Source: Collinsella sp. | GTDB taxonomy: Bacteria; Actinomycetota; Coriobacteriia; Coriobacteriales; Coriobacteriaceae | Reading direction: 5' to 3' | DNA length: 64,000 bases | NCBI GenBank assembly: GCA_019414565.1 | Contig: DXLU01000004.1 | Location: forward strand, 16,444-80,443 | Shown: positions 15,691-23,763 of the stretch, piece by piece | How the letters are laid out: each line of letters opens with the position of its first letter | How positions within the stretch are numbered: position 1 is the stretch's first letter | Notes under the pieces: generated by a model | What the model saw: the letters and a program-made list of their open reading frames with translations, nothing else | Databases searched by the model: none | What the model was told of the DNA's origin: nothing | Position numbers and translations under genes: made by a program

Positions 15691-16350
15691 TTAGGGCTCC
15701 CAGGGGCAGGGGGCTTCGATGTGGATGTGCTCGCCGGTTACGGGATGCGTGAAGGATACGCTGTGGGCGTGGAGCATCAGGCCGCAGGGACGCGGCGTTC
15801 CGTACAGGTCGTCGCCAATCAAGGGATGATGCTCGCTTGCCAGGTGCACGCGGATCTGGTGCTTGCGGCCGGTGAGCAGCTCGACATCAATATACGAGCG
15901 CGTAGGCAGGCCACGGCGGCTCTTAAGGCGCTTGAGTACCTTGACGCGCGTCTGAGACGGCTTGCCGCTGGCGCCAACGCGCATCTTGCGGCTATCGTGG
16001 CGGTCGCGGGCGATAGGCTTGTCGATGAGCTTCTCGTTCCAGTCGATTTTGCCCTCGGCGAGCGCTAGGTAGTGCTTTTCGAACGCGTGGTCGATAATCA
16101 TCTGGTCAAAGGCGGGCTGCGTCTGCTTGTCGAGTGAGAACAGCACCACGCCGGTGGTGTCGCGGTCCAAGCGGTTGAGCGGCTGCATGTCGGTCGCGGC
16201 AAAGCCGTCGCCCATCGCCAGCAGCAGGTCGCTGGCGTAGTCGGTGAGCGTGCGCTCGCCGGTGCCGTCGCCGTGGACGATCATGCCGGCGGGCTTGTCG
16301 ATGGCCATGAGCCAGGCGTCGCAGTAGAGGACTTGAGGTTCTTCGTTCAC
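15691..16350 (-). CDS. RluA-family pseudouridine synthase
   Basis: The 219-residue protein isomerises uridine to pseudouridine in rRNA or tRNA. The catalytic motif NRLDRDTTGVVLFS contains the active-site Asp (about residue 62). The C-terminal GRKHQIRVHLA is the second family signature. There is no N-terminal S4 domain, so it belongs to the short RluA-like group. The target site cannot be inferred. It lies directly downstream of the U32 gene on the same strand (15 nt apart), suggesting co-transcription. Confidence 0.88.
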   Translation of the reverse strand: MNEEPQVLYCDAWLMAIDKPAGMIVHGDGTGERTLTDYASDLLLAMGDGFAATDMQPLNRLDRDTTGVVLFSLDKQTQPAFDQMIIDHAFEKHYLALAEGKIDWNEKLIDKPIARDRHDSRKMRVGASGKPSQTRVKVLKRLKSRRGLPTRSYIDVELLTGRKHQIRVHLASEHHPLIGDDLYGTPRPCGLMLHAHSVSFTHPVTGEHIHIEAPCPWEP

Positions 16351-16365
16351 GTGTAAGCCTTTCGG

Positions 16366-18861
16366 TTAGCTGATTCCCACAAACATGCAGCCCGAGGTGG
16401 CACCGCGCAGGCGGGCGGCGGGCTTGCGGCCGGCTTGCGCTGCCTCGACGGCGCGGCGGACGCGAGCGGTGGCGCGGCCCACCTCATCCGTCTCGAGCAG
16501 CGTTCCGTCCACCATGAGACGACGGACGCCGGCGTCGAGCAGCTGTGGTACCTGCGGCGTAAGGTCGATGGGGTAGGCGTCGTACAGGCGTGAGCGGCCG
16601 TGGATGTCGGTGCGCACCGGCATGACCTTGCCGTCGATATTCTTGAGCGACAGCTTGCGGGCGCGCAGGCGGCAGTTGGCGCAATCGTGGATGCAGCCAT
16701 TGGCCACCTGCAGGATGCAGTGCTCGCTCGTCATAACGCGCGGGCGGCCGAAAACGGTGATGCCCAGGACCGCGGGCGCGGCGGCGCCAAGCGAGATAAT
16801 CTCGTCGAGCGTGATCTCGGGCGAGAGCCAAAACGCGCCGGCTCCGCGCTCGGCAAGTGCCTCCATGCAAGGGGTGTTGTGCACGGGCAGGCAAGAGCGG
16901 ACCTCCGCCGTGGCACCAACTTGGGCGGCCAGGGCAAGCTCGGATATATTGCCGATAGCGACCGTGGCGCCGGCAACAACCCACGGGTCAACGCGTACGT
17001 GGTCAACGGCGCGGCAGACCTCGTCGAGTATGGGTACGATGCCCTGCTCAAACGCATCGGCGGGGGAGAGTTCGGCCGCATCGAGTGCGTCGGTGGTCAT
17101 GTAGATGCGCGTTGCACCCTCGGCGCGAGCGGCCTCGGCGGCCTCGAGCGAGGTGACGGTAGCGCAGATCTGCGGCTCATCGCGGTAGTGCTCGGGCGCG
17201 GGGCGGGAATCATTGGTGACAATCGCCGGTAGCTCGAGCGTGCGGGCGCGCTCCTCGTACGGTGCCAGAATGGCCTCTTCCAGCGCCTTACAAGCGGCGG
17301 CGCGCACCTTGTGCACGGCGGAAAAGCCCATGCCGCAACTCTCGTCGAGGGCCACGTCAAAGCTCGCGGCCTCAAAGGGAGAGGAGCCCATGCGCCCGAC
17401 GTGCTCAACCAGATCGGATGCCTCGACGGCGCGGGTCTTGGCGGCCTCGACGGTGAAGCCTGTGGCGGTGGCGGTGAGCGCGGGGTCGTCACAGCAGGTG
17501 AGTGTGACAGTAAACGGCTTGCCCAGGCGCGCCACGACGGACACATCAACAGCGCGGCGGCGCAGCACATCGCGCTTGAGCGCGGCGCCGGCGGCGTCGA
17601 TGGCACGCTGGCTGCGAATCACGCGGACGCGGCAGCCCTCGGGCATGCTACGGGGCACGCGACACTCGATAACATCGCCGGCAGCGGCATCATCGGCGGC
17701 AATGGTGGTCAGGAACTGGTCAAACTCGTTATCGTGGCGAAGCTCCAGCAGGTCGCCCTTGCCCACGGGCTCAAACAGCTCAATGCGGGCGATGGCGGCG
17801 CGGCGACGGCGGTCGTCGGGCTTGAGGCCGCGCACATCGCGGTTGGCCGGGCGGCTGCCCAGCACCGTGCCCACGATCTGGCCGCGGTTGTTGGAACGCT
17901 CATAGCTCATCATCTCGTCGCCCGAGGTGCCGTCCTGATAGGCGTGCGTAAAGTCGCGGTTAAAGCAGCGCTTGAGCTGGCGCTGGCGGGCTGCTTCCTC
18001 GTCCTTGGCAACGGTGGCTCCGGATAGCATGTCGTCAATTTCGTGACGATACACATCAACGATGGAGTACACGTAATCGGGCGCCTTCATGCGGCCCTCG
18101 AGCTTGAGCGACGCGGCGCCGGCGTCATACAGACGGCGAACAAGCTGCGAGGTGTTGGTGTCACGCGGGCACAGCGCGCGCTCGCGACCGGCAGGGGAGA
18201 GCGAGCGACCGTTCTCGTCGATCAGCTCGTAGGGCAAGCGGCAGGGCTGGGCGCACATGCCACGGTTGGCCGATCGTCCCGCCATGGCAAAGCTCGAAAG
18301 CAGACACAGGCCCGAGTAGCAAAAGCAGATGGCGCCATGGCTAAAGACCTCAAGGTCCACATCGGGCGCGGCATCGTGAATGGCGGCAATCTCGTCGATG
18401 GAAAGCTCGCGCGAGAGGGTCACGCGGTCGGCGCCCTGCTCGCGGCACCAAAGGGTTCCGCGGTCGTCGTGGATGTTCGCCTGGGTCGAGATATGCGTCT
18501 CGATGCTGGGCATCGTGCGCTTGACCTCAAAGAACAGGCCCCAGTCCTGGATGATGAAGGCGTCGGCGCCCAGCGTGGAGCAGCGATGGATGAGCTGCAG
18601 CGCATCGCTCATCTCGGATTCCTTGATGACGATGTTGACCGTGACGTAGACGCGCGAGCCGGCCAGATGCGCGGCGCGGCAGGCCTGCTCAAAGGCCTCG
18701 TCGGTAAAGTTGGTGGCCTTGCGGCGGGCGTTGAAGCTGCCCATGCCGCAGTAGATGGCGTCTGCCCCGGCGGCGAGTGCGGCGGCAAAGGGCTCGGGCC
18801 CTCCGGCGGGCGCCAAAAGCTCGGGTCTGCGGTTGGTGGTTCGACTGGCGGTTGCGGTCAT
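16366..18861 (-). CDS. U32 peptidase-family protein, long form with DUF3656-like region
   Basis: The 831-residue protein belongs to the U32 family, whose characterised members (RlhA, TrhP, UbiU/V) carry out RNA or ubiquinone hydroxylation rather than proteolysis. The N-terminal TIM-barrel-like domain begins ELLAPAGGPEPFAAALAAGA. The family Cys cluster is C179, C186, C203 and C207, within SHGAICFCYSGLC and RGMCAQPCR. It presumably holds a 4Fe-4S centre. The C-terminal half corresponds to the extended form with a second barrel-like region. A second U32 protein is encoded at 61030. Substrate unknown; an RNA-modifying role would suit its pseudouridine synthase neighbour. Confidence 0.85.
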   Translation of the reverse strand: MTATASRTTNRRPELLAPAGGPEPFAAALAAGADAIYCGMGSFNARRKATNFTDEAFEQACRAAHLAGSRVYVTVNIVIKESEMSDALQLIHRCSTLGADAFIIQDWGLFFEVKRTMPSIETHISTQANIHDDRGTLWCREQGADRVTLSRELSIDEIAAIHDAAPDVDLEVFSHGAICFCYSGLCLLSSFAMAGRSANRGMCAQPCRLPYELIDENGRSLSPAGRERALCPRDTNTSQLVRRLYDAGAASLKLEGRMKAPDYVYSIVDVYRHEIDDMLSGATVAKDEEAARQRQLKRCFNRDFTHAYQDGTSGDEMMSYERSNNRGQIVGTVLGSRPANRDVRGLKPDDRRRRAAIARIELFEPVGKGDLLELRHDNEFDQFLTTIAADDAAAGDVIECRVPRSMPEGCRVRVIRSQRAIDAAGAALKRDVLRRRAVDVSVVARLGKPFTVTLTCCDDPALTATATGFTVEAAKTRAVEASDLVEHVGRMGSSPFEAASFDVALDESCGMGFSAVHKVRAAACKALEEAILAPYEERARTLELPAIVTNDSRPAPEHYRDEPQICATVTSLEAAEAARAEGATRIYMTTDALDAAELSPADAFEQGIVPILDEVCRAVDHVRVDPWVVAGATVAIGNISELALAAQVGATAEVRSCLPVHNTPCMEALAERGAGAFWLSPEITLDEIISLGAAAPAVLGITVFGRPRVMTSEHCILQVANGCIHDCANCRLRARKLSLKNIDGKVMPVRTDIHGRSRLYDAYPIDLTPQVPQLLDAGVRRLMVDGTLLETDEVGRATARVRRAVEAAQAGRKPAARLRGATSGCMFVGIS

Positions 18862-19159
18862 ATCCTGCCTTTCAAAATGCTCAGATAATCAAAAGTATAG
18901 TGGTGCCGTCGCGGCAGGCGATGCCCGTGCTCTAAGCGGGATAAAGTCTTCAGCAGCTTGGACTGGCTGCTTCACATGAGAACCGTTCAGCGGTCCGGGG
19001 AAACCGTTGGGCGATAAAATATTCTCGCAACGTGATAATAATCTTGCATCGCGCGGAAACCTTGAGTACTATCCCAATCAAGCGCGGTGTTCAGACCGAA
19101 CTGTGCCTCCCGGTGTGAACGCCGCGCTCCCGTTCCCTTTTACTTGTAAGGAGAAAAAC
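18862..19159. other. Divergent intergenic region between the U32 gene and ridA
   Basis: This 298-bp stretch separates two divergently transcribed genes and should hold both promoters. I could not find a well-spaced -35/-10 pair. An AT-rich core lies at 19013-19042. No gene is apparent. Confidence 0.4.
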
Positions 19160-19537
19160 ATGAGCAAGACCGTCGTGTCTTCCGATAACGCACCCGCAGC
19201 CATCGGCCCGTATTCCCCTGGTATCCAGACCGGCAACATGGTGTTCCTGTCCGGCCAGCTGGGCATCGATCCCGCAACTGGCAAGATGCCCGAGGGCGTC
19301 GAGGCCCAGGCCAAGCAGTCCCTTGCTAACGTCGAGGCCCTACTGACCGCTGCCGGCGCCACCTTTGCCGATGTCGTCAAGACCACAGTCTACCTGGCTG
19401 ACATTGCCGACTTCGCCGCCGTGAACGAGATCTACGCCTCCAAGTTCGAGGCCCCGTTCCCCGCGCGCAGCGCTTTCCAGGTTGCCGCTCTTCCGGCTGG
19501 CGGTCTGGTCGAGATCGAGGTCGTCGCCGCTCTCTAA
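19160..19537 (+). CDS. ridA: RidA-family enamine/imine deaminase
   Basis: RidA hydrolyses reactive 2-aminoacrylate-type enamines released by PLP enzymes, which protects the cell. The 125-residue product has family features AIGPYSPGIQTGNMVFLSGQ, the central VVKTTVYLADIADFAAVNEIY and the C-terminal PARSAFQVAALPAGGLVEIE, where the conserved Arg lies. The ATG at 19160 is preceded by TAAGGAG, and the product then has the usual length. An upstream in-frame start is unsupported. A terminator follows at 19567. The diaminopropionate lyase at 36608 could be one source of its substrate. Confidence 0.93.
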   Translation: MSKTVVSSDNAPAAIGPYSPGIQTGNMVFLSGQLGIDPATGKMPEGVEAQAKQSLANVEALLTAAGATFADVVKTTVYLADIADFAAVNEIYASKFEAPFPARSAFQVAALPAGGLVEIEVVAAL

Positions 19538-19566
19538 GGCGTTGACCACAACTAAACATGACATGC

Positions 19567-19605
19567 AAAAAGACCCTGCAGCGCGTGCGAGCTGCAGGTT
19601 CTTTT
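19567..19605 (+). terminator. Rho-independent terminator after ridA
   Basis: CCTGCAGC pairs with GCTGCAGG around an eight-base loop, with AAAAAGA upstream and TTCTTTT downstream. Confidence 0.85.
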
Positions 19606-19659
19606 GTCAAGCGATGCGACAAAAATGATCCGTTTCCCTTCGTCCCCAAGGGATCACGT

Positions 19660-20316
19660 TTAGCCTTCCTTGCGGACTTTTTGCAGGTAGCGGTATACGC
19701 TGGGCTCCGAAATGCCCAGCGCGGTGGCGGCGCAGGCCACAGCGCCCTTGAGCATGAACACCCCGTTGCCGTTGAGGTGGCGAATGACGTCCACGCGGTC
19801 GCTCTGACCAAGCGACGCTACATCCAGCCCGCGCGCGCTCAGCAACTCGGCAATGCTGCGGTCGATGAGCTCCTGTGTAGACTCCGAAAGGCTTTCGACC
19901 TCGATAGGGGCGGGCTCCGTGCGCGTCGGCGCTGCGTCGAAGCACGCCATGAGCTGCTGCGCCATGGCGTTTATGGAGCGTACGGTCGAGAGGTCGGTGT
20001 TGACGCAGAGCATGCCGACGATCTCTTTATCCTCGCGGATAAAGTACGTCGCTGACTCCAGCGTCTTGCCACCGGCGCCGCGCCCCTCGTAGCCCGTAAT
20101 AAACGGCAGGTCGCGATACTTGGCGTCGTGCATGATCTTGAGCGCCAGATCGGTGGCGGGACCGCCGACCTTGCGGCCGCTCACGATGCCGTTGCGAATA
20201 TCGACGATGGCATGGTCGGGATCCGAGAAATCGTGCAGCACGATTTCGCTGTTTTTGCCGAGTATCTGCTCAAGGAAATCGACCATCGGCAAAAAGCGGC
20301 GTACGGTCTCGTTCAC
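19660..20316 (-). CDS. YheO-type PAS/HTH transcriptional regulator 1
   Basis: The 218-residue protein has an N-terminal YheO-like PAS domain with FLEQILGKNSEIVLHDFS, NGIVSGRKVGGPATDL and ATYFIREDKEIVGMLCVN. The C-terminal HTH includes ALGISEPSVYRYLQKV. I place the start at the GTG at 20314-20316, with AAAGGAG seven bases upstream; the longer open frame has no such site. It is divergent from the purine permease, so it probably controls the region 5 cluster. A close relative lies at 35677-36330, divergent from dpaL. The effector is unknown. Confidence 0.85.
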   Translation of the reverse strand: MNETVRRFLPMVDFLEQILGKNSEIVLHDFSDPDHAIVDIRNGIVSGRKVGGPATDLALKIMHDAKYRDLPFITGYEGRGAGGKTLESATYFIREDKEIVGMLCVNTDLSTVRSINAMAQQLMACFDAAPTRTEPAPIEVESLSESTQELIDRSIAELLSARGLDVASLGQSDRVDVIRHLNGNGVFMLKGAVACAATALGISEPSVYRYLQKVRKEG

Positions 20317-20668
20317 GGGCAACTCCTTTGGGTGAAATCGGAAATGTTCATAACAATTTTTTCTCATGGTAACACGCTGCTCATCATCTCGTATATCCGC
20401 AGGTACATGACGTAATGCAGACGAACGGTATGATTTTGGCGGTAAACGGTTGACCAAAAGAAAAGTTAGATGTTTTTTTGACCAGACACTTTCCTGACCT
20501 GCGGAAATGCATTATCTCAGCTGAAGAATAGTCTGATAACAAAAAATTATTATTGAGAATGAGAATCATCTTTAATACGATATGCAACGAAGGCACAACC
20601 TCAACCCCGCACTGCGTCACAATAGAGCGTTAGATGCGAAAACAACTATTTCGAGGATTGGTGGTCAA
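20317..20668 (+). promoter_or_regulatory. Divergent control region of the purine permease operon
   Basis: TTGAGA (20553-20558) and TACGAT (20576-20581) form a -35/-10 pair with 17 bp between them. Overlapping the -35 and spacer is GAGAATGAGAATCATC (20555-20570), a good match to the Fur box pattern of GATAAT-like hexamers. Two TTGACC words occur farther upstream at 20448 and 20477. The region also faces the regulator gene at 20316. Iron-dependent repression is inferred, not shown. Confidence 0.5.
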
Positions 20669-22063
20669 ATGACCCAGGAGACGGTTAAGAACGGCACTGA
20701 AGCCCTGTTCACTCGTGAAGGCATGCCTCCCGTTAAGGAAATGATCCCGTGTGCCCTTCAGCACGTACTGGCATCGTTTGCCGGCATCATCACCCCGGCT
20801 GTCATCATGGCCGGCGTCTACGGCTTTAATAGCCAGCAGAGCACCGACATCATCCAGGTCGCGCTCATTCTTTCGGCAATCGACACGGCCCTTCAGGCCT
20901 TCGCTCCCTTCCGTCGCATCGGCGGCGGCCTGCCCATCGTCATGGGCGTTTCGTTCGCGTTCCTGCCGGCTCTGCAGGCCATGGGTGCCTCGGGCTTTAG
21001 CTTTGGTGCGCTGCTGGGCGGCGAGATCGTCGGCGGCGCCGTCGCGGTCCTCTTTGGTCTGGCCTACAGCAAGATCAAGTGGCTGTTCCCGCCCGTCGTG
21101 ACCGGTACGGTCATCTTCTCCATTGGCGTTTCGCTGTATCCCACGGCCGTCAAGTACATGGCCGGCGGCATGGGCACGCCGCTGTGGGGCACCCCGCAGG
21201 CCTGGTGCGTCGCTCTTATCACCTTCGCCGTGGTCTTTGCGCTCGCCAACTTTGGCAAGGGCACGCTCAAGCTGGGCTCCGTGTTCTTTGGCATGATCGT
21301 TGGCATGATCGTCTCCATCCCCTTCGGCATGATCGACTTCTCCAGCGTCGCCACCGCTCAGGTCTTCGCCCTTCCCAAGCTCATGCCCTACGCGCTCGAG
21401 TTTGATCCCGAGGTCTGCATTACCCTCGCCGTCGTGTTCCCCATGGTTGCCATCCAGGTTATCGGTGACGTCTCCGCCGCCTGCCTGGGCTCCATCGACC
21501 GTATGCCCACCGAGCGCGAGCTCTCCGGCGCTATCGTGTCCCAGGGCCTCACTTCTATGGTCGGCGGCCTGCTGGGCGGTCTTCCCACCAGCGCCCTTGG
21601 CCAGAACGTGGGCATCATCTGCTCCAACAAGGTCGTCAACAAGTGGGTCTTTGTGATCATCGCGGCCGTCTTTGCCATCGCCGGTCTGTTCCCGCAGCTC
21701 TCTGCCGTCCTTTCCGCTATCCCGCAGCCCGTCATCGGCGGCGCGACCGTCGGCGTCTTTGGCACCATCACCATGAACGGCGTGCGCATGTTCACCCGCG
21801 AGGGCCTCACGCAGCGCACTACCACCATCGTCGGTACCTCCGTCGTCTTTGGCCTGGGTATCTGGATGGCCAGCGGTTGCCTTGCCGGCGAGGGTATGCC
21901 CGCCTGGGTATCCACCGTCATCGGCTCCAATGCCGTAACCCCCACCGCCATTATGGCCATTGTCCTTAACCTGATCCTTCCGCAGACGCCGGTCGTGGCT
22001 CAGCACATCGATGCTGCCAAGGACGCTGCCGTGGATCTGGTCTTGCCCGAGAGTAAGAAGTAA
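20669..22063 (+). CDS. Purine/xanthine permease, NCS2 family
   Basis: This is a nucleobase:cation symporter-2 type membrane transporter. The 464-residue product is hydrophobic throughout, with many predicted membrane segments. The NCS2 signature region reads SALGQNVGIICSNKVVNKW; the usual Thr of the motif is replaced by Asn. DVSAACLGSIDRMPTERELSG is typical of uracil/xanthine permease members. The ATG at 20669 is preceded by GAGG; an upstream in-frame ATG at 20582 overlaps the promoter. It leads the purine island and likely imports xanthine, urate or another purine. Confidence 0.88.
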   Translation: MTQETVKNGTEALFTREGMPPVKEMIPCALQHVLASFAGIITPAVIMAGVYGFNSQQSTDIIQVALILSAIDTALQAFAPFRRIGGGLPIVMGVSFAFLPALQAMGASGFSFGALLGGEIVGGAVAVLFGLAYSKIKWLFPPVVTGTVIFSIGVSLYPTAVKYMAGGMGTPLWGTPQAWCVALITFAVVFALANFGKGTLKLGSVFFGMIVGMIVSIPFGMIDFSSVATAQVFALPKLMPYALEFDPEVCITLAVVFPMVAIQVIGDVSAACLGSIDRMPTERELSGAIVSQGLTSMVGGLLGGLPTSALGQNVGIICSNKVVNKWVFVIIAAVFAIAGLFPQLSAVLSAIPQPVIGGATVGVFGTITMNGVRMFTREGLTQRTTTIVGTSVVFGLGIWMASGCLAGEGMPAWVSTVIGSNAVTPTAIMAIVLNLILPQTPVVAQHIDAAKDAAVDLVLPESKK

Positions 22064-22080
22064 CCAATTCGGTGCTATTC

Positions 22081-22110
22081 GTCGGCGGGCGCATCGCCTC
22101 GTCCGCCGAC
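22081..22110 (+). other. Intercistronic hairpin between permease and ssnA
   Basis: GTCGGCGG (22081-22088) pairs with CCGCCGAC (22103-22110). No T-tract follows, so it may stabilise or process the mRNA rather than terminate it. The remaining spacer up to 22258 holds no recognised gene. Confidence 0.45.
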
Positions 22111-22258
22111 GTCATGCGGCGCCAAGCCGCACTTCAAAGGGTTTGTCCCTTTGGTGAAGCGTTGACGGGAGAGGGCCCGTTTCCGGTGTAGGCCGGCGCT
22201 TCGCACTCCGCCATGTCAGAGGTGTCAAACCCCGCCCCTGATGTTGAAGGGAGCATTC

Positions 22259-23614
22259 ATGCTTCTGGTCGCTAACGGTTCCGTTTTTACCCGCAACGCT
22301 CAGACCCCGTTCATTCCCAACGGCGCGGTCGCCATTGACGGAGATACGATCGTCGAAGTAGGTCCCGAGTGCGAGCTCAAGGCCAAGTACCCGGATGCCG
22401 AGTACGTCGACGCCCAGGGCAACCTCATCATGCCCGGACTCATCAATTGCCACACCCACATCTACTCGGGTCTGGCCCGCGGCCTTGCCATTAAGGGCTG
22501 CAACCCCACCAACTTCCTGGAGAATCTTGAGCAGCAGTGGTGGAAGATCGATGACAACCTGACGCTCGACGGCACCAAGGCCAGCGCCTATGCCACGATT
22601 CTTGACTCCATCCGCGATGGCGTCACCACGATCTTCGATCATCATGCGAGCTTCTGCGAAATCCCGGGAAGCCTCTTTACCATTAAGGATGCAGCTCAGG
22701 AGCTGGGCATGCGTTCGTGCCTGTGCTACGAGGTCTCCGATCGCCGCGGCCAGGAAAAATGCGACCAGGCCATTGCCGAGAACGCCGAATTTGCCCAGTG
22801 GGCCGCCAAGGAGCGTCGCGATAACGACAACCACATGATCGCCGCCATGTTTGGCGGTCACGCCACCTTTACGCTGTCGGAAGAGACCATGGACAAGATG
22901 GCCGAGGCCAACAACGGCCTGACCGGCTTCCACATCCATGTGTGCGAGGGCATGAATGACGTGTGGGACTCCCGCCTCAACCGCGGTGGCATCAGTCCCG
23001 TCGAGCGCCTGCTGCAGCACAACCTGCTGGGTCCCGACACCATGCTCGGCCACTGCATCCACGTGACGCCCGCCGAGATGGATATCGTCAAGGAGTCCGG
23101 TACCTGGCTCGTCAACAACCCCGAATCCAATATGGGCAACGCCGTGGGCTGCGCCCCCGTGCTCGAGTTCTTCCGCCGCGGTATCCCCGTGTGCATGGGC
23201 ACCGACGCCTACACCCACGATATGCTCGAGAGCCTTAAGGTTTTCCTGATCATTCAGCGCCACAACGCCGCTATGCCCAACGTGGGCTGGTGCGAGGCCA
23301 TGACGATGCTGTTCGAGAACAACGCCAAGATGGCGAGCAAGTACTTCGATCGCAAGCTCGGCGTGCTCGAGGCCGGCGCTGCCGCCGATGTCATCGTTAT
23401 GGACTACAAGCCCTTTACGCCGCTGAGCGAGGAGAATATCGACGGCCACATGCTCTTTGGCATGATGGGCAAAAACTGCCGCACCACCATCATCAACGGC
23501 CGCGTCCTGTACAAGGATCGCGAGTTCGTTGGCATTGATGAGGACAAGATCAACGCGTGGACCATGGCTGAGTCCAAGAAGCTCTGGAGCACGCTCAACG
23601 GTCGCACCTACTAA
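22259..23614 (+). CDS. ssnA: SsnA-type amidohydrolase of the selenium-dependent purine pathway
   Basis: SsnA is a putative aminohydrolase repeatedly found with YgfK and XdhD. The 451-residue protein has the amidohydrolase metal motif GLINCHTHIYSGLARGL, then FHIHVCEG, GHCIHVTP and the late Asp in CMGTDAYTHD. The ATG at 22259 follows AAGGGAG and gives a start with MLLVANGSVF; the ATG 18 nt upstream lacks such a site. It belongs to the set linked genetically to anaerobic purine and urate breakdown in gut bacteria. The exact substrate is not established here. Confidence 0.88.
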   Translation: MLLVANGSVFTRNAQTPFIPNGAVAIDGDTIVEVGPECELKAKYPDAEYVDAQGNLIMPGLINCHTHIYSGLARGLAIKGCNPTNFLENLEQQWWKIDDNLTLDGTKASAYATILDSIRDGVTTIFDHHASFCEIPGSLFTIKDAAQELGMRSCLCYEVSDRRGQEKCDQAIAENAEFAQWAAKERRDNDNHMIAAMFGGHATFTLSEETMDKMAEANNGLTGFHIHVCEGMNDVWDSRLNRGGISPVERLLQHNLLGPDTMLGHCIHVTPAEMDIVKESGTWLVNNPESNMGNAVGCAPVLEFFRRGIPVCMGTDAYTHDMLESLKVFLIIQRHNAAMPNVGWCEAMTMLFENNAKMASKYFDRKLGVLEAGAAADVIVMDYKPFTPLSEENIDGHMLFGMMGKNCRTTIINGRVLYKDREFVGIDEDKINAWTMAESKKLWSTLNGRTY

Positions 23615-23628
23615 TTCACAAGTAGATT

Positions 23629-23668
23629 CGCGCGCGTCAGATGTTTCGCCGCATCCGACGCGCGCATA
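23629..23668 (+). other. Intercistronic hairpin before ygfK
   Basis: GCGCGCGTC and GACGCGCGC face each other across about 18 nt. There is no T-tract. A further CGCCCG/CGGGCG pairing follows before the ygfK start. Confidence 0.4.
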
Positions 23669-23763
23669 GGCGGCCTCCGCGGGGTCGCCGGCGCTGTGCT
23701 AGCGCTACACCGTATTTGCGCCCGCCGCGCGGTCTCGCCGGGCGTTACAGAGAGGAGCTCACT

